Positions 28,325 through 36,768 of a DNA stretch of 64,000 nucleotides are shown piece after piece. Both the position numbers and the translations under genes were made by a program. The stretch covers positions 547,646 to 611,645 of the forward strand of contig NZ_JAKVTV010000003.1 of NCBI RefSeq assembly GCF_022489035.1. The letters run 5' to 3'. Source of the stretch: Christiangramia lutea. GTDB taxonomy: Bacteria > Bacteroidota > Bacteroidia > Flavobacteriales > Flavobacteriaceae. The notes under the pieces are model-generated. The model was not told the origin of the DNA and did not search any database. It saw only the letters and a list, made by a program, of their open reading frames with translations. Each line of letters begins with the position of its first letter. The first letter of the stretch is position 1.

Positions 28325-28816
28325 ATGAAAAGACTAATCAACCTTTTTGCATTACTAATCTTAATTGCAGGATGCGAAAACAGTAACAACAAAAAATTAT
28401 CAGAACAATTTGATAAATTGAACCGTCAGCACGATAGTATTACCAAGGTACATTCAGAATTTAAAGCTACTCACGACGAGATGTCAAAAAAGTTTCAGGA
28501 TTTTAATCAGAAACTTGAATCAGTAGAGATCCAAGATTCCACGATATTTGATGATGTTGCAAAACACAGCACCATACTGGAACAACATGATGCAATCATT
28601 AAAAGCCATGATGAAATAATTGAAGCACATCAGGAAATGAAAGCGAACTTCGATGGAAAATCTGAAGCAGAGAAAAAAGAACAGATCGAACAAATGGTCG
28701 AGAATCATAAAAAGTTAATGGATGAACATAGCAGTATGGAAGAAGACCACGAAATGATGGAAAAAGATCATGAAGCTATCATGGAAAAAATAGATAGCAC
28801 AAATACTTCCGAGTGA
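28325..28816 (+). CDS. Coiled-coil lipoprotein with histidines at heptad spacing
   Basis: A 163-residue predicted lipoprotein: signal peptide MKRLINLFALLILIAGC with the lipidated Cys at 17, then an almost continuous charged coiled coil. The ATG at 28325 is chosen because it begins the signal peptide; upstream in-frame codons encode unrelated A+T-rich sequence. Histidines fall exactly seven residues apart in three runs: 36, 43, 50; then 81, 88, 95, 102; then 128, 135, 142, 149. They would line up on one face of a helix bundle. No named family is certain. It lies in front of the metal-handling island, which makes metal binding plausible but unproven. A terminator follows. Confidence 0.8.
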   Translation: MKRLINLFALLILIAGCENSNNKKLSEQFDKLNRQHDSITKVHSEFKATHDEMSKKFQDFNQKLESVEIQDSTIFDDVAKHSTILEQHDAIIKSHDEIIEAHQEMKANFDGKSEAEKKEQIEQMVENHKKLMDEHSSMEEDHEMMEKDHEAIMEKIDSTNTSE

Positions 28817-28836
28817 TCTCTAAGATTTAAAAAAAT

Positions 28837-28870
28837 AAAAAGCCGCTGGTAATTGAACAGCGGCTTTTTT
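28837..28870 (+). terminator. Hairpin terminator after the His-heptad lipoprotein
   Basis: AGCCGCTG (28841-28848) pairs with CAGCGGCT (28858-28865), with A-rich and T-rich flanks. It separates the lipoprotein gene from the TonB receptor unit. Confidence 0.88.
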
Positions 28871-28980
28871 TATTATCAATATCATTAATAGATGCAAACT
28901 TTTAAATTTCCTTAGGTCTATCAACTTTGTTTCATGGCCTTATTTTAGAAAATTACCTTTTGTTATAGATTTGTAGTATG

Positions 28981-28988
28981 TATATTTG
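28981..28988 (+). promoter_or_regulatory. -7 box TATATTTG; probably leaderless start of the TonB unit
   Basis: Perfect TAnnTTTG with a TTG at 28960-28962 (18-base spacer). The box ends only six bases before the ATG at 28995, so the transcript probably begins at or within a few bases of the start codon. Confidence 0.65.
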
Positions 28989-28994
28989 CCCATA

Positions 28995-29336
28995 ATGCAA
29001 AAAGCAACCGGACATATTTCCTTATTCACTGCGCTACTTATTCTATTTGCGCTGGTGTACCCATATGTTCACGTCTTTGAGCATAACTTATCTCAAAATT
29101 TAAATCTTGGAGATCACTCGCACCTTGTGAAGACAGACAAGAATCTTGTGACTTCTACGATGGATTGTGAAATTTGTGATTTTCAATTCTCAGGATTTGA
29201 TAATACGGAGTTTCTTTCTTTTGATCCATTTGTTCCTTTGAAGGAAACCGTTTATTCACTTTCACTTACCGAAACAGACTGGAAATCTCCAGATCCCTAT
29301 TTTTCATTAAGGGCACCACCCTTTTTCCGTGTATAA
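28995..29336 (+). CDS. Small His/Cys membrane protein heading the TonB receptor unit
   Basis: A 113-residue protein with one N-terminal hydrophobic segment (about 8-26) followed by HVFEH, GDHSH and a CxxC in DCEICDF, and ending in LRAPPFF. This pattern (membrane segment, His pairs, CxxC, a short Pro-rich end) recurs in small Bacteroidota proteins placed before metal-related TonB receptors, and suggests transient metal binding at the inner membrane or periplasm. That role is inferred. The start at 28995 is fixed by the -7 box just upstream. It is followed 73 bases later by the receptor gene. Confidence 0.7.
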   Translation: MQKATGHISLFTALLILFALVYPYVHVFEHNLSQNLNLGDHSHLVKTDKNLVTSTMDCEICDFQFSGFDNTEFLSFDPFVPLKETVYSLSLTETDWKSPDPYFSLRAPPFFRV

Positions 29337-29409
29337 TTAGTGTTTATTAATTCCCTGAAGAATTTCTACTTCAGGCTTTTGTTACAATTTTTATTTACGG
29401 TTTAACTAT

Positions 29410-31788
29410 ATGAAACTCTTTTGGATAGGCTTGATCTTATCCCTGTTTTCTTACAATACTTACTCCCAGAATACCAATGCTCACAGGTTATCTGGTTCAG
29501 TTAAAAGTCAAACAGGAGATGCTTTGGAAGGTGCTTACGTTAAAATCAACGGCAAGTACTTCTGGACCTCTACGGATGGAAATTACAAAGCAGATTTGAA
29601 TTCCGGAACTTATGAACTTCATGTTTCCATGATTGGATTCAAGGATGTTGATACCATAATCCAACTCAACCAGGATCTAAGGTTGGACTTCACCCTGTCC
29701 ACATCTGTAACTGGTCTTGAGGAAGTATTGTTGCAGGGACATCAGCATAGAAAGACGAGTCAGCAGGTTTTATATGTTGAAAATGAATACCTGGAGAAAC
29801 AGTTCAGCGGTTCTTTAGCTACTACACTCGAAAGAATGCCTGGTTTTAACGCCATGCAAATAGGTTCAGGTGCTTCTAAACCTATTATACGCGGGCTTGG
29901 ATTAAACCGGGTTGCCGTTACTGAAAATGGCATTAAACAGGAAGGCCAGCAATGGGGCGCCGATCACGGCCTGGAGATCGACGCGCTGAACGTGGAAAAC
30001 CTGGAGATCGTGAAAGGGGTAGGCTCTATCGCTTACGGGAGTGATGCTATTGGCGGAGTAGTAAGAATCAAGAATAATACGCTCCCAGTGGAAGGATTCA
30101 CTGGGAGCGTTTACAGCTTTGCTCAAAGTGTGAATAACAGCCTGGGAATTTCAGTAAAATTGGCCTATACCGAAAATGACTGGTTCTTTAAAGGTAAATT
30201 TACGGGTATAAGTTTTGGTGATTATAGCTTACCTGCAGAACAGATTTCATATCTCAATTTCAACATTCCCATTTTTGACGAGCAACTGAAAAATACCGCC
30301 GGAAAAGAACTTGACTGGTATACCCAGGTTGGTGTTGTAAAAGATAATTTCTCTACCAGGCTTAGCGTTAGCAACGTTTATCAAAAATCTGGTTTTTTCC
30401 CCGGTTCTCATGGTATTCCAGATATAAGCCGCGTACAGCCAGATGGTGATTCCAGAAATATCGAAGAGCCTTTCCAGAGGGTAAATCACTTCAAGGTGAT
30501 TAGCAATACGAGTTTTATCTATGACAATGGGGAACTGGAACTGGATTTTGCTTACCAGAAGAATCACCGCCAGGAATGGAGCCTGTTTCATACACATTAT
30601 GGCAATCAGGAGCCACCGGAGGTAAACCCGAACCTGGAACTGGATTTCGATCTGCATACTTATTCCACCAGAGCCATTTATCATCATACTATTAATAGCG
30701 AAAACGAAACACAGGTAGGTGCCGATCTTCAGTGGAAAAATAATGATATAGGCGGCTTTAATTTTTTACTTCCAGAGTACCAGGCTGGCAATTATGGTCT
30801 TTTTGCAATTCACGAATATGAACCCTCGGCAAACAACCTCTGGACGCTGGGCCTTAGAATTGATTACGGAACAATCGAAATGGAAGGTTTTTACGACCCA
30901 ACATTATATGATTTTTTAATAAGAAATAATCAAACTGAAGAAGTTGCCAGTGCCTATGCTCAAAGAAGTGAGGAAATAGATCGCAATTTTACCAGTTTTA
31001 ACGCCCGCTTAGGCTGGGATCATGACTTTAATGAAACCTGGAGCTCTAAGGTGAATGTAGGTACGGCTTTCCGATTGCCAACAGCCATTGAACTTGGAGC
31101 AAATGGGATACATCACGGCTCTTTCAGGCACGAGCAGGGAGATCCAAATCTTGAACCGGAGCAGGGCTTTATGTTTGATCTAAACCTGGCTTATTCCAGA
31201 AATTCCTGGAATATAAGCCTGAGCCCATACGCTTACTTCTTTAGTAATTATATTTTCCTGAAGCCAAGTGGAATTTTCTCATTATTACCGCATTCCGGGC
31301 AGTTGTATCAATACACCGAATCTGAAGCAATACTCTCGGGCATTGAACTTGCCGTGGATAAGGAAATAGGTCGCTGGCATTTTAGCCTTGCCGGTGAATA
31401 TTTATATAACAAGCAGTTAACTTCAGATAAGTCCAGGAATTTTCCGTTGCCATTTACTCCTGCAAATAATCTTTTCACTGAAGTGGGTTACCAGTTTTTT
31501 CAGGATTCCGGAATCTTCAATAATTCAGAATTGAGCATCAACAATAGGCTGGTAATGGAACAGGATCGTATCGCCCAGGGAGAGGAAATCACTCCGGGTT
31601 ACGCCCTATGGGGATTAAGCTGGCAAAATGAACTAAAGATCAACAACCTTAAGGCAAATATCAATATAAGGGTAGACAACCTCTTAAACGAACGTTATTT
31701 CAATCATACCAGTTTTTACAGGAGGTTGCAGATCCCCGAGATGGGAAGAAATATACAGCTCAATATTAAAATTCCATTTGGCAGCTAA
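29410..31788 (+). CDS. TonB-dependent outer membrane receptor, probable metal uptake
   Basis: A 792-residue outer membrane receptor. Order: signal peptide (cleaved after YSQ near 20), CarboxypepD_reg-like domain (about 27-110, SGSVKSQTGDALEGAYVKIN), plug domain (about 120-230, with LERMPGFNAMQIGSGASKP and IRGLGLNRVAVTENG, and GSDAIGGVVRI at its end), then the 22-strand barrel finishing LNIKIPFGS. Surface loops are His-rich, for example GHQHRKTS, FHTHYGNQEPPEVNP and GIHHGSFRHEQGDPN. The flanking small His/Cys proteins and the DUF4625 lipoprotein favour a metal or metallophore substrate rather than glycan; no SusD partner is present. Its stop shares one base with the next start (TAATG). Confidence 0.9.
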   Translation: MKLFWIGLILSLFSYNTYSQNTNAHRLSGSVKSQTGDALEGAYVKINGKYFWTSTDGNYKADLNSGTYELHVSMIGFKDVDTIIQLNQDLRLDFTLSTSVTGLEEVLLQGHQHRKTSQQVLYVENEYLEKQFSGSLATTLERMPGFNAMQIGSGASKPIIRGLGLNRVAVTENGIKQEGQQWGADHGLEIDALNVENLEIVKGVGSIAYGSDAIGGVVRIKNNTLPVEGFTGSVYSFAQSVNNSLGISVKLAYTENDWFFKGKFTGISFGDYSLPAEQISYLNFNIPIFDEQLKNTAGKELDWYTQVGVVKDNFSTRLSVSNVYQKSGFFPGSHGIPDISRVQPDGDSRNIEEPFQRVNHFKVISNTSFIYDNGELELDFAYQKNHRQEWSLFHTHYGNQEPPEVNPNLELDFDLHTYSTRAIYHHTINSENETQVGADLQWKNNDIGGFNFLLPEYQAGNYGLFAIHEYEPSANNLWTLGLRIDYGTIEMEGFYDPTLYDFLIRNNQTEEVASAYAQRSEEIDRNFTSFNARLGWDHDFNETWSSKVNVGTAFRLPTAIELGANGIHHGSFRHEQGDPNLEPEQGFMFDLNLAYSRNSWNISLSPYAYFFSNYIFLKPSGIFSLLPHSGQLYQYTESEAILSGIELAVDKEIGRWHFSLAGEYLYNKQLTSDKSRNFPLPFTPANNLFTEVGYQFFQDSGIFNNSELSINNRLVMEQDRIAQGEEITPGYALWGLSWQNELKINNLKANINIRVDNLLNERYFNHTSFYRRLQIPEMGRNIQLNIKIPFGS

Positions 31789-32126
31789 TGAATACTTTGA
31801 TCACACATACAAGCCGACTTTTATTGCTTCTGCTCACAGCAGGACCAATGCTGCGTACGGCTCATTTTGTGCTGGACGATCACGCCAATATTTACGAATT
31901 AAGTGAGTTGAAATTTGGCAAAAAGAGCCTGCCTCACTGGGATGATCATTTTATTCATGCCGAATACAAAGGCTTAGTACCCGGGTTCGATAGTAATAAT
32001 CTGTTTAGAAATATACCGGAAAGGAAGAAGAAAAATTTCGATGTTAGAATTAGCCAGGTAACATCACCAAACCTAATTTTTTACGTAAGAGGTCCACCTC
32101 GTAGGCCTTTTCAGTCTGAAATATAA
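31788..32126 (+). CDS. Small His-rich membrane protein coupled to the TonB receptor
   Basis: A 112-residue protein whose ATG overlaps the receptor stop codon, so translation is probably coupled. It has a hydrophobic segment at about 10-25, then an HF/DDH/HWDDHFIH stretch rich in His and Asp, and ends YVRGPPRRPF. It resembles the protein at 28995 in size, layout and Pro-containing C-terminus, but lacks the CxxC. No named family is recognised. Metal binding is inferred from residues and position. Confidence 0.65.
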   Translation: MNTLITHTSRLLLLLLTAGPMLRTAHFVLDDHANIYELSELKFGKKSLPHWDDHFIHAEYKGLVPGFDSNNLFRNIPERKKKNFDVRISQVTSPNLIFYVRGPPRRPFQSEI

Positions 32127-32163
32127 ATGAACTTAAAACCGAATTAATTTAAAAATTATAAAA

Positions 32164-32658
32164 ATGAAAGATTATTTAAAAATTTTATTAGTACTGCTAA
32201 CAGTAACTGTTTTTACTGCCTGTAGTGATGATGATGACGCTTTGGATAGCGAAAAGCCAACGATCATGATGAGCGAGCCAGAAGATGGCGAGGAATTTGA
32301 AATAGGCGGTGAGCTACATTTTGACATAGACCTTACGGACAATCAGGGGCTTGCCTCTTATAAAGTGGATATCCATAATAACTTTGATGGACACACCCAC
32401 TCGGTTGCGAAGCAGCAAGAAGAAGAGCTATGGTCTTACCAGGAAACTTTTCAGATAGCAGGAAATCCTACAAGTTTTGAAGCTCATGAACATATTGATA
32501 TTCCTGAAGGTATCGCCGAAGGTGAATACCATCTTGGAGTTGTCGTTGTTGATGCTGCCGGAAACCAGGAGGAAGCCTTTGTTGAAATCATGATAGGACA
32601 TCATGATGGTGACCATGATGATCACGACGATCATGACCATGGTATAGTAGTGGAATAA
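32164..32658 (+). CDS. DUF4625-type lipoprotein with His/Asp-rich tail
   Basis: A 164-residue lipoprotein (lipobox VFTAC, Cys about 20, followed by SDDDD as in Bacteroidota surface lipoproteins). The body is an Ig-like DUF4625 domain: KPTIMMSEPEDGEEFEIGG, LTDNQGLASYKVDIHNNFD, HEHIDIPEGIAEGEYHLGVV, VDAAGNQ. The C-terminus is HHDGDHDDHDDHDHG, a metal-chelating run of His and Asp. It is the last gene of the receptor unit and could capture metal at the cell surface for the receptor. The domain family is well supported; the capture role is inferred. Confidence 0.8.
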   Translation: MKDYLKILLVLLTVTVFTACSDDDDALDSEKPTIMMSEPEDGEEFEIGGELHFDIDLTDNQGLASYKVDIHNNFDGHTHSVAKQQEEELWSYQETFQIAGNPTSFEAHEHIDIPEGIAEGEYHLGVVVVDAAGNQEEAFVEIMIGHHDGDHDDHDDHDHGIVVE

Positions 32659-32693
32659 TTAATTTTATTCATATAGTAATTAAGTAAGTTTGG

Positions 32694-32727
32694 AAGAGGT
32701 GGCATGATTTGGCACCTCTTTTTTTTA
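32694..32727. terminator. Bidirectional terminator between the two metal units
   Basis: AAGAGGTG (32694-32701) pairs with CACCTCTT (32713-32720) and a T run follows. It separates the plus-strand receptor unit from the convergent MbnP/MbnH operon. Confidence 0.85.
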
Positions 32728-33744
32728 TAAACTGTAATTTAACTGAAAACCTATCCTGTGACTGGCCTCAATAGCTCCTTTATTTAGGTTTTGGGTGATG
32801 GGAAGCATTAGATTCGCACCTACTGAAAGTTTGCCGTAACCGGCTTCAAATCCCAGCTTTCCGAAGAGAATATCCCCGGCTGTTTCCTGTACAGGCTGTC
32901 CAAAATTCCTATTTTCGGCATAGATTTCCCCGGCAATTCCTCCAAAAGGAAGAATGCTTACCGGCACTACCTTTTCCATTGCCACCCAGGAAAAATTCCG
33001 GTAAAAAAGGAGTCCGTAATTGGTTTGATCTCCAAATTCGTATTGCTGGTCATTCTCGGTTTTCCAGGTATAATTCGCATTCAAATTAGCACCCCAGGAA
33101 TTATAGCTCATCGTATAACTTGCCGCGGCTATAAGGTCCCAGCTCCCGGTTCCAGCCTGGAACCCGGGATTTACACTCCCTGCGTTATTTTCCCTTTTGT
33201 AATTCCCTGTGGGCATTTTTACGCCAAGGCCGGCATCCAGACTGTGTTTTAAAGCCTTTTGCTGCTCGGGCAGAAAACCATCCACATACGGAGCGATAAG
33301 ATTATAAAATGCAATGACACTGATGTCTCCCAGGCCTGAAATCTCCTGGGCGCTTCCATCAGGGAAGTCACGATTATGAAAATGAAAAGGCAGAATGGCG
33401 CTGACCTTGATCTTTTCGGAAATTGGGATATTCCCCCAGAGTTGAAGCGTATTAAAATGTTCATCGATCCAGGGGGAATCATTAAAAATCCCACTCCGCG
33501 AGCGATATTGCTGGTAAATATATCTGGTTCCGAAAAAGTTCTGGTCGCCAACCGTACTAAATCCCATACTGCCGCCACTACTGGCACAGCCACATGCATC
33601 ACAAAAATATGCTTCGTAATTATGTAAAGATTCAGGAGAGGTAGGTATGGAATCTTTTAAGTCTTCAGCCGCTAAAAACTGAAAGCTGAAAAAGATAAGT
33701 ACTAAAATTCCCATATTTTTAATATTCTGCAAAACGTTCATCAT
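32725..33744 (-). CDS. Outer membrane barrel with N-terminal Cys motif, last gene of the MbnP/MbnH operon
   Basis: A 339-residue exported protein. Signal peptide to about residue 26 (LVLIFFSFQFLAAED), then a Cys motif FCDACGCASSGGSMGF (Cys48, Cys51, Cys53) at the start of the mature chain, followed by barrel-type strands (TRYIYQQYRSRSG, LDAGLGVKMPTGNYKRENN, IGFQLNYSL at the C-terminus). The three closely spaced Cys residues could bind Cu(I). The start at 33744 overlaps the mbnH-like gene by 26 bases; a later ATG at 33714 would avoid overlap but shorten the signal. I know this type of protein beside MbnP/MbnH pairs but not its activity; export or import of copper are both possible. Confidence 0.75.
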   Translation of the reverse strand: MMNVLQNIKNMGILVLIFFSFQFLAAEDLKDSIPTSPESLHNYEAYFCDACGCASSGGSMGFSTVGDQNFFGTRYIYQQYRSRSGIFNDSPWIDEHFNTLQLWGNIPISEKIKVSAILPFHFHNRDFPDGSAQEISGLGDISVIAFYNLIAPYVDGFLPEQQKALKHSLDAGLGVKMPTGNYKRENNAGSVNPGFQAGTGSWDLIAAASYTMSYNSWGANLNANYTWKTENDQQYEFGDQTNYGLLFYRNFSWVAMEKVVPVSILPFGGIAGEIYAENRNFGQPVQETAGDILFGKLGFEAGYGKLSVGANLMLPITQNLNKGAIEASHRIGFQLNYSL

Positions 33745-34768
33745 TTAGGTAATTTTCATCGGTCAGGGTTTTCAGAAAGGCGATTAAAGCCGCTTTTTCG
33801 TTTTCATTGAGATCAATTCCCAACCGGTCATTCTGTTTTAAGATCGGGTCCAGGCTTTCAGAATCCTGTACACCATTTTGGTAGAAATTCAGCACCGATT
33901 CCAGGCTTCCGAAGCGGCCGTCATGCATATAAGGCGCGGTCACTTCCACATTTCTAAGGCTCGGCACCTTGAATTTGTATTTATCGGCTGCCTTTCCGCT
34001 CACCTCGTAGCGCCCAAGGTCGTTGATATTTGGGTTTACCGGCAGACCATTATTTCTGAAAGAATTATCCGTAAAAAGGTCGGTTTTATGGCAGGAAGCA
34101 CATTTATTCTGAAAAACCCGCATTCCGTAGTTTTCCTTTTCAGAAAAGCTTACATTCTCTTCTGCCCGAACATATTTGTCATATTTCGATTCTGCCGAGA
34201 TCATCATCACCATAAACTGGGACATGGCTTTCAGCATATTTTCAGCATTCACTTCTCCTTTATCAAAGGCTTCGGAAAACAGTTGCTGATATTCAGCATC
34301 GGCCTTCAGCTTTTCGATCACATTGGAAACGCTTTCACCCATTTCCACCTCGTTGGTGATGGGAATGATGGGAAAAAGATCCAGATGCGAAGTGGCCCCG
34401 TCCCAGGAAAATTCATTCTGAAAAGCCATATTCTGGATGGCCGGGGTGTTCCTGATGCCTTCCAGGTCATCGATCCCATGACTAAACTGATGCCCGTGAT
34501 GGGTAAAGGCAAATTTTTGTTCATGGCAAAAACCGCAGGAAATAAAGCCATTGGCCGAAAGCTTCCCGTCATAAAATAGTTTTTTACCAAGCTCAAAACC
34601 CTTCTCGGTTGGCGGGTTCGCAGAGAGATCGTATTCCATTTCCGGGAAATTCGGCGGAATTACAACTTCCAGCGTTTTATTCTCGGGAATGGGAATATAT
34701 TCAGGTTCGTCTTTCGAGCAGCTAAGTAAAAAACCGCTTAGGACGAAAAAGATCAGCATTCTTTTCAT
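33719..34768 (-). CDS. mbnH: MbnH-like diheme cytochrome c peroxidase-family lipoprotein
   Basis: A 349-residue periplasmic lipoprotein of the bacterial diheme peroxidase/MauG superfamily. The ATG at 34766-34768 gives a clean signal with lipobox LLSC (Cys17). Two c-type heme sites are visible: CGFCH (78-82) and CASCH (223-227). Family stretches include GIDDLEGIRNTPAIQNMAF, SWDGATSHLD and PSLRNVEVTAPYMHDGRFGS. Its neighbour is MbnP; in the methanobactin-linked pair, MbnH has been reported to oxidise a Trp of MbnP to kynurenine to build a Cu(I) site, which is the likely role here. A plain H2O2-reducing peroxidase remains possible. It overlaps the next gene by 26 bases. Confidence 0.85.
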   Translation of the reverse strand: MKRMLIFFVLSGFLLSCSKDEPEYIPIPENKTLEVVIPPNFPEMEYDLSANPPTEKGFELGKKLFYDGKLSANGFISCGFCHEQKFAFTHHGHQFSHGIDDLEGIRNTPAIQNMAFQNEFSWDGATSHLDLFPIIPITNEVEMGESVSNVIEKLKADAEYQQLFSEAFDKGEVNAENMLKAMSQFMVMMISAESKYDKYVRAEENVSFSEKENYGMRVFQNKCASCHKTDLFTDNSFRNNGLPVNPNINDLGRYEVSGKAADKYKFKVPSLRNVEVTAPYMHDGRFGSLESVLNFYQNGVQDSESLDPILKQNDRLGIDLNENEKAALIAFLKTLTDENYLNDERFAEY

Positions 34769-34803
34769 TTTGATATGAATTGAGAGCAATTTTATAAAAA
34801 GAA

Positions 34804-34921
34804 ACTGTCTGGAAACATGAAAACGTCATCCTGAACTTGTTTCAGGATCTCAAGAATTTTTCCAATAAAATTAGAAGCTGAAACGAGTTCGGCTTGACGA
34901 AAATTTCAATTTCCAGACAGT
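34804..34921. repeat. REP-like element inside the MbnP/MbnH operon
   Basis: A 118-bp element bounded by 12-bp inverted arms ACTGTCTGGAAA (34804-34815) and TTTCCAGACAGT (34910-34921). Inside are GTCATCCTGAA, TTTCAGGATCTC and AGAAGCTGAAAC..GCTTGAC, which recur at 47679-47773. It lies between the stop of mbnP and the start of mbnH. Confidence 0.8.
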
Positions 34922-34929
34922 CTAAATTT

Positions 34930-35733
34930 TTAGTGTCCTGAAGCGTCGCCGTTATGTACGTGGTCTACCAAGAACATTCCGGTAAGATTCTCGGCTACCT
35001 GCGGACTTTTCACCTCGTCTACCATTACCACCGCTTTTTCAGAAAGTTTGATCTTGTGCTGGCCGTCCAGTACCTTGTTCGCGTCTACCATTAAATGCAC
35101 GATCGGGCTAAGTTCTGAACTAACAAGCGCCTGGGTATTAAGATCCAGGTTTACCTCTTTGTAGTTATCCAGGCTGCTGCCGTGGCTTCCCATATGAACC
35201 TTAAAATTCGTAGCTTCAGTAACCGAAGCAGAAGTGAACTGGCCCTCGAAATTCAGGAATTTATAACCTGCCTGCCACGACCACATCATGTTGTGGGCTT
35301 CAGCGATGCTTAAAAAGTCACCCTGACCTTCGGCTCCCTGCTGGTATTTTTTCTGGTCTACCCCAATGCCGAATTTTATCGCAGTGTATTTCCTGGCAGG
35401 AATGTCTTTGAGGATCACTTCGGTTTCTCCAGCTTCTTCGCTAATCACGAAATAACTTTCATTTTTCGGGTAAACGTATTCATTACCTTCCGCATCGATA
35501 AGCACAAAATTGCTCACGACATAATTAAACCTGTCGATCTTCAGGCTTTCCCCATTAGAATTGATGTAGGATGATGCCCCTAGAATAAGATCGTCTCCAT
35601 TCACTCCATTATCGAATTCGATAACTAGGTCATTGGTTCCTGTTAGCTCATTGTTCATTTCATCGTCGTTTGAACAGGAGGCTAGAATAGTGATCATCGC
35701 AATCAGTGCTAATTTGAAAATATTGGTCTTCAT
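34930..35733 (-). CDS. mbnP: MbnP-family copper-binding lipoprotein
   Basis: A 267-residue periplasmic or surface lipoprotein (lipobox LASC, Cys20, then SNDDE). The MbnP domain covers about 35-265: LVIEFDNGVNGDDLI, the conserved LKIDRFNYVVSNFVLID block, IPARKYTAIKFGIGVD, and the family hallmark AHNMMWSWQAGYKFL with Trp151 and Trp153. Potential metal ligands cluster in VHMGSHGSS, IVHLMVDANKVL and the C-terminal VDHVHNGDASGH. MbnP proteins bind Cu(I) after Trp oxidation by MbnH; the partner gene is next downstream. Which Trp is modified cannot be read from sequence alone. The 181-base gap before it shows no certain promoter. Confidence 0.88.
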   Translation of the reverse strand: MKTNIFKLALIAMITILASCSNDDEMNNELTGTNDLVIEFDNGVNGDDLILGASSYINSNGESLKIDRFNYVVSNFVLIDAEGNEYVYPKNESYFVISEEAGETEVILKDIPARKYTAIKFGIGVDQKKYQQGAEGQGDFLSIAEAHNMMWSWQAGYKFLNFEGQFTSASVTEATNFKVHMGSHGSSLDNYKEVNLDLNTQALVSSELSPIVHLMVDANKVLDGQHKIKLSEKAVVMVDEVKSPQVAENLTGMFLVDHVHNGDASGH

Positions 35734-35914
35734 TTTTTTAAAATTTGAATAAGGCTGTTGGGATACAGCATAAATTAAGGCGGTTAAGCCAAATTATTTT
35801 TTAAGTTTTGTTTGAAAATTGGCATCGTTTCACAACCAGACTTTTTCCGGATATGCATAGCATTCTTCTTCCCGCTTTGTAGAAAGCAGGTTTAAATCGC
35901 TATGTAAATAGAAA

Positions 35915-36355
35915 TTATTGCTGTGTAACTGCCCGGGCGTTTTCCAGGCTGGAATTGATGGCTTCTTTCATCGCTTCCACGTCTTCGCGCTCTTCCTCGA
36001 GGGCTTCGATCTGCTCCTGCAGCTGTTGATTGTTCATCTTCTTCAGCGCCGATTTATTCTTGACGAATTCATCGCTAAAACTGCGCATCCAGGTCATCAT
36101 CAGGCTGTCGGCTTCCTTAAGATGTGCCCGGGCATCCAGGTAAGGCTCGGGAGTCTCGCTGGTATCGGCCATTTTAGAAAGTTGTTGAGAAAGCGAGGAG
36201 ATTTCTCCCATTTTCGGCATCACCTCATCGTGTACTTCCAGCACCTCATTGAAAAGCTGGTCATATTCCGCCCTTTTTTCTGAAGTATCCTCTGCGCAGG
36301 ACACCATAGTTAAAGCTGTTAAAAGGAAAAAAGCTTTGAATTTATTAAAAAACAT
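35915..36355 (-). CDS. Coiled-coil lipoprotein of the MbnP/MbnH operon
   Basis: A 146-residue lipoprotein (lipobox MVSC, Cys20). Long helices dominate; two short conserved-looking blocks stand out, VHDEVMPKMGEIS and KEADSLMMTWMRSF, both with Met and one with His, which could be soft-metal ligands. The second half (LQEQIEALEEEREDVEAMKE) is classical coiled coil. Bacteroidota homologues are often mislabelled as viral inclusion proteins. It is second in the operon, 42 bases after the CNGKC membrane protein. Copper chaperone or scaffold function is only inferred from the company it keeps. Confidence 0.7.
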   Translation of the reverse strand: MFFNKFKAFFLLTALTMVSCAEDTSEKRAEYDQLFNEVLEVHDEVMPKMGEISSLSQQLSKMADTSETPEPYLDARAHLKEADSLMMTWMRSFSDEFVKNKSALKKMNNQQLQEQIEALEEEREDVEAMKEAINSSLENARAVTQQ

Positions 36356-36397
36356 AAAAATTTATTTGCAGTTATTATTTGGTTTCACGGAAGGAAA

Positions 36398-36763
36398 CTA
36401 ACTGCAGGGTGGGTGAAAAAATTCCGCTATCAGTATGTTGGAATACTGGTTTTTGTAGTGATCTGTGATCTGAAATTCTAACTCTTCAGGGGAAAATTCG
36501 GTTTCTGCCTCTTTCTGCTCAAAGAATAAAAGTGGTACTTCGGCTTTTTTGGAATTCTGCTCCTTATTTTGCTGAGATTCTTCACTGGCAGCCTCGGCCA
36601 GGGACTTCATCAGGTAACACTTCCCGTTACATTCCAGCTCTACCAGCTCTTTGTTCTCACAAAGCTCGGTCGCGATATAATCGTAATTCAGCACATATTC
36701 CACTACCGGAAAGGCAGGCCGTAAAACGATTAAAAAAGCGAATATGGGAAACAGGAATTTCAC
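36398..36763 (-). CDS. Small CNGKC membrane protein, first gene of the MbnP/MbnH operon
   Basis: A 121-residue protein with one N-terminal hydrophobic segment (KFLFPIFAFLIVLRPAFPVV) followed by ATELCENKELVELECNGKCY (a CxxxC pair) and a C-terminal FFHPPCS. I start it at the GTG at 36761-36763. An ATG at 36785-36787 is in frame, but the perfect -7 box at 36769-36776 lies between them, so that ATG would be upstream of the transcript. Cys and His positions suggest soft-metal binding near the membrane. The layout parallels the small proteins that flank the TonB receptor. No named domain is known to me. Confidence 0.7.
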   Translation of the reverse strand: MKFLFPIFAFLIVLRPAFPVVEYVLNYDYIATELCENKELVELECNGKCYLMKSLAEAASEESQQNKEQNSKKAEVPLLFFEQKEAETEFSPEELEFQITDHYKNQYSNILIAEFFHPPCS

Positions 36764-36768
36764 GGGTG

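Noticed and set aside
28986..28994. TTG start three codons before the small protein at 28995
   Set aside because: It overlaps the -7 box and would lie before the expected transcription start.
33878..34579. A 233-codon open frame on the plus strand opposite the mbnH-like gene
   Set aside because: It lies fully inside a gene with two heme motifs and a signal peptide, and its translation shows no family features; it is a frame shadow.
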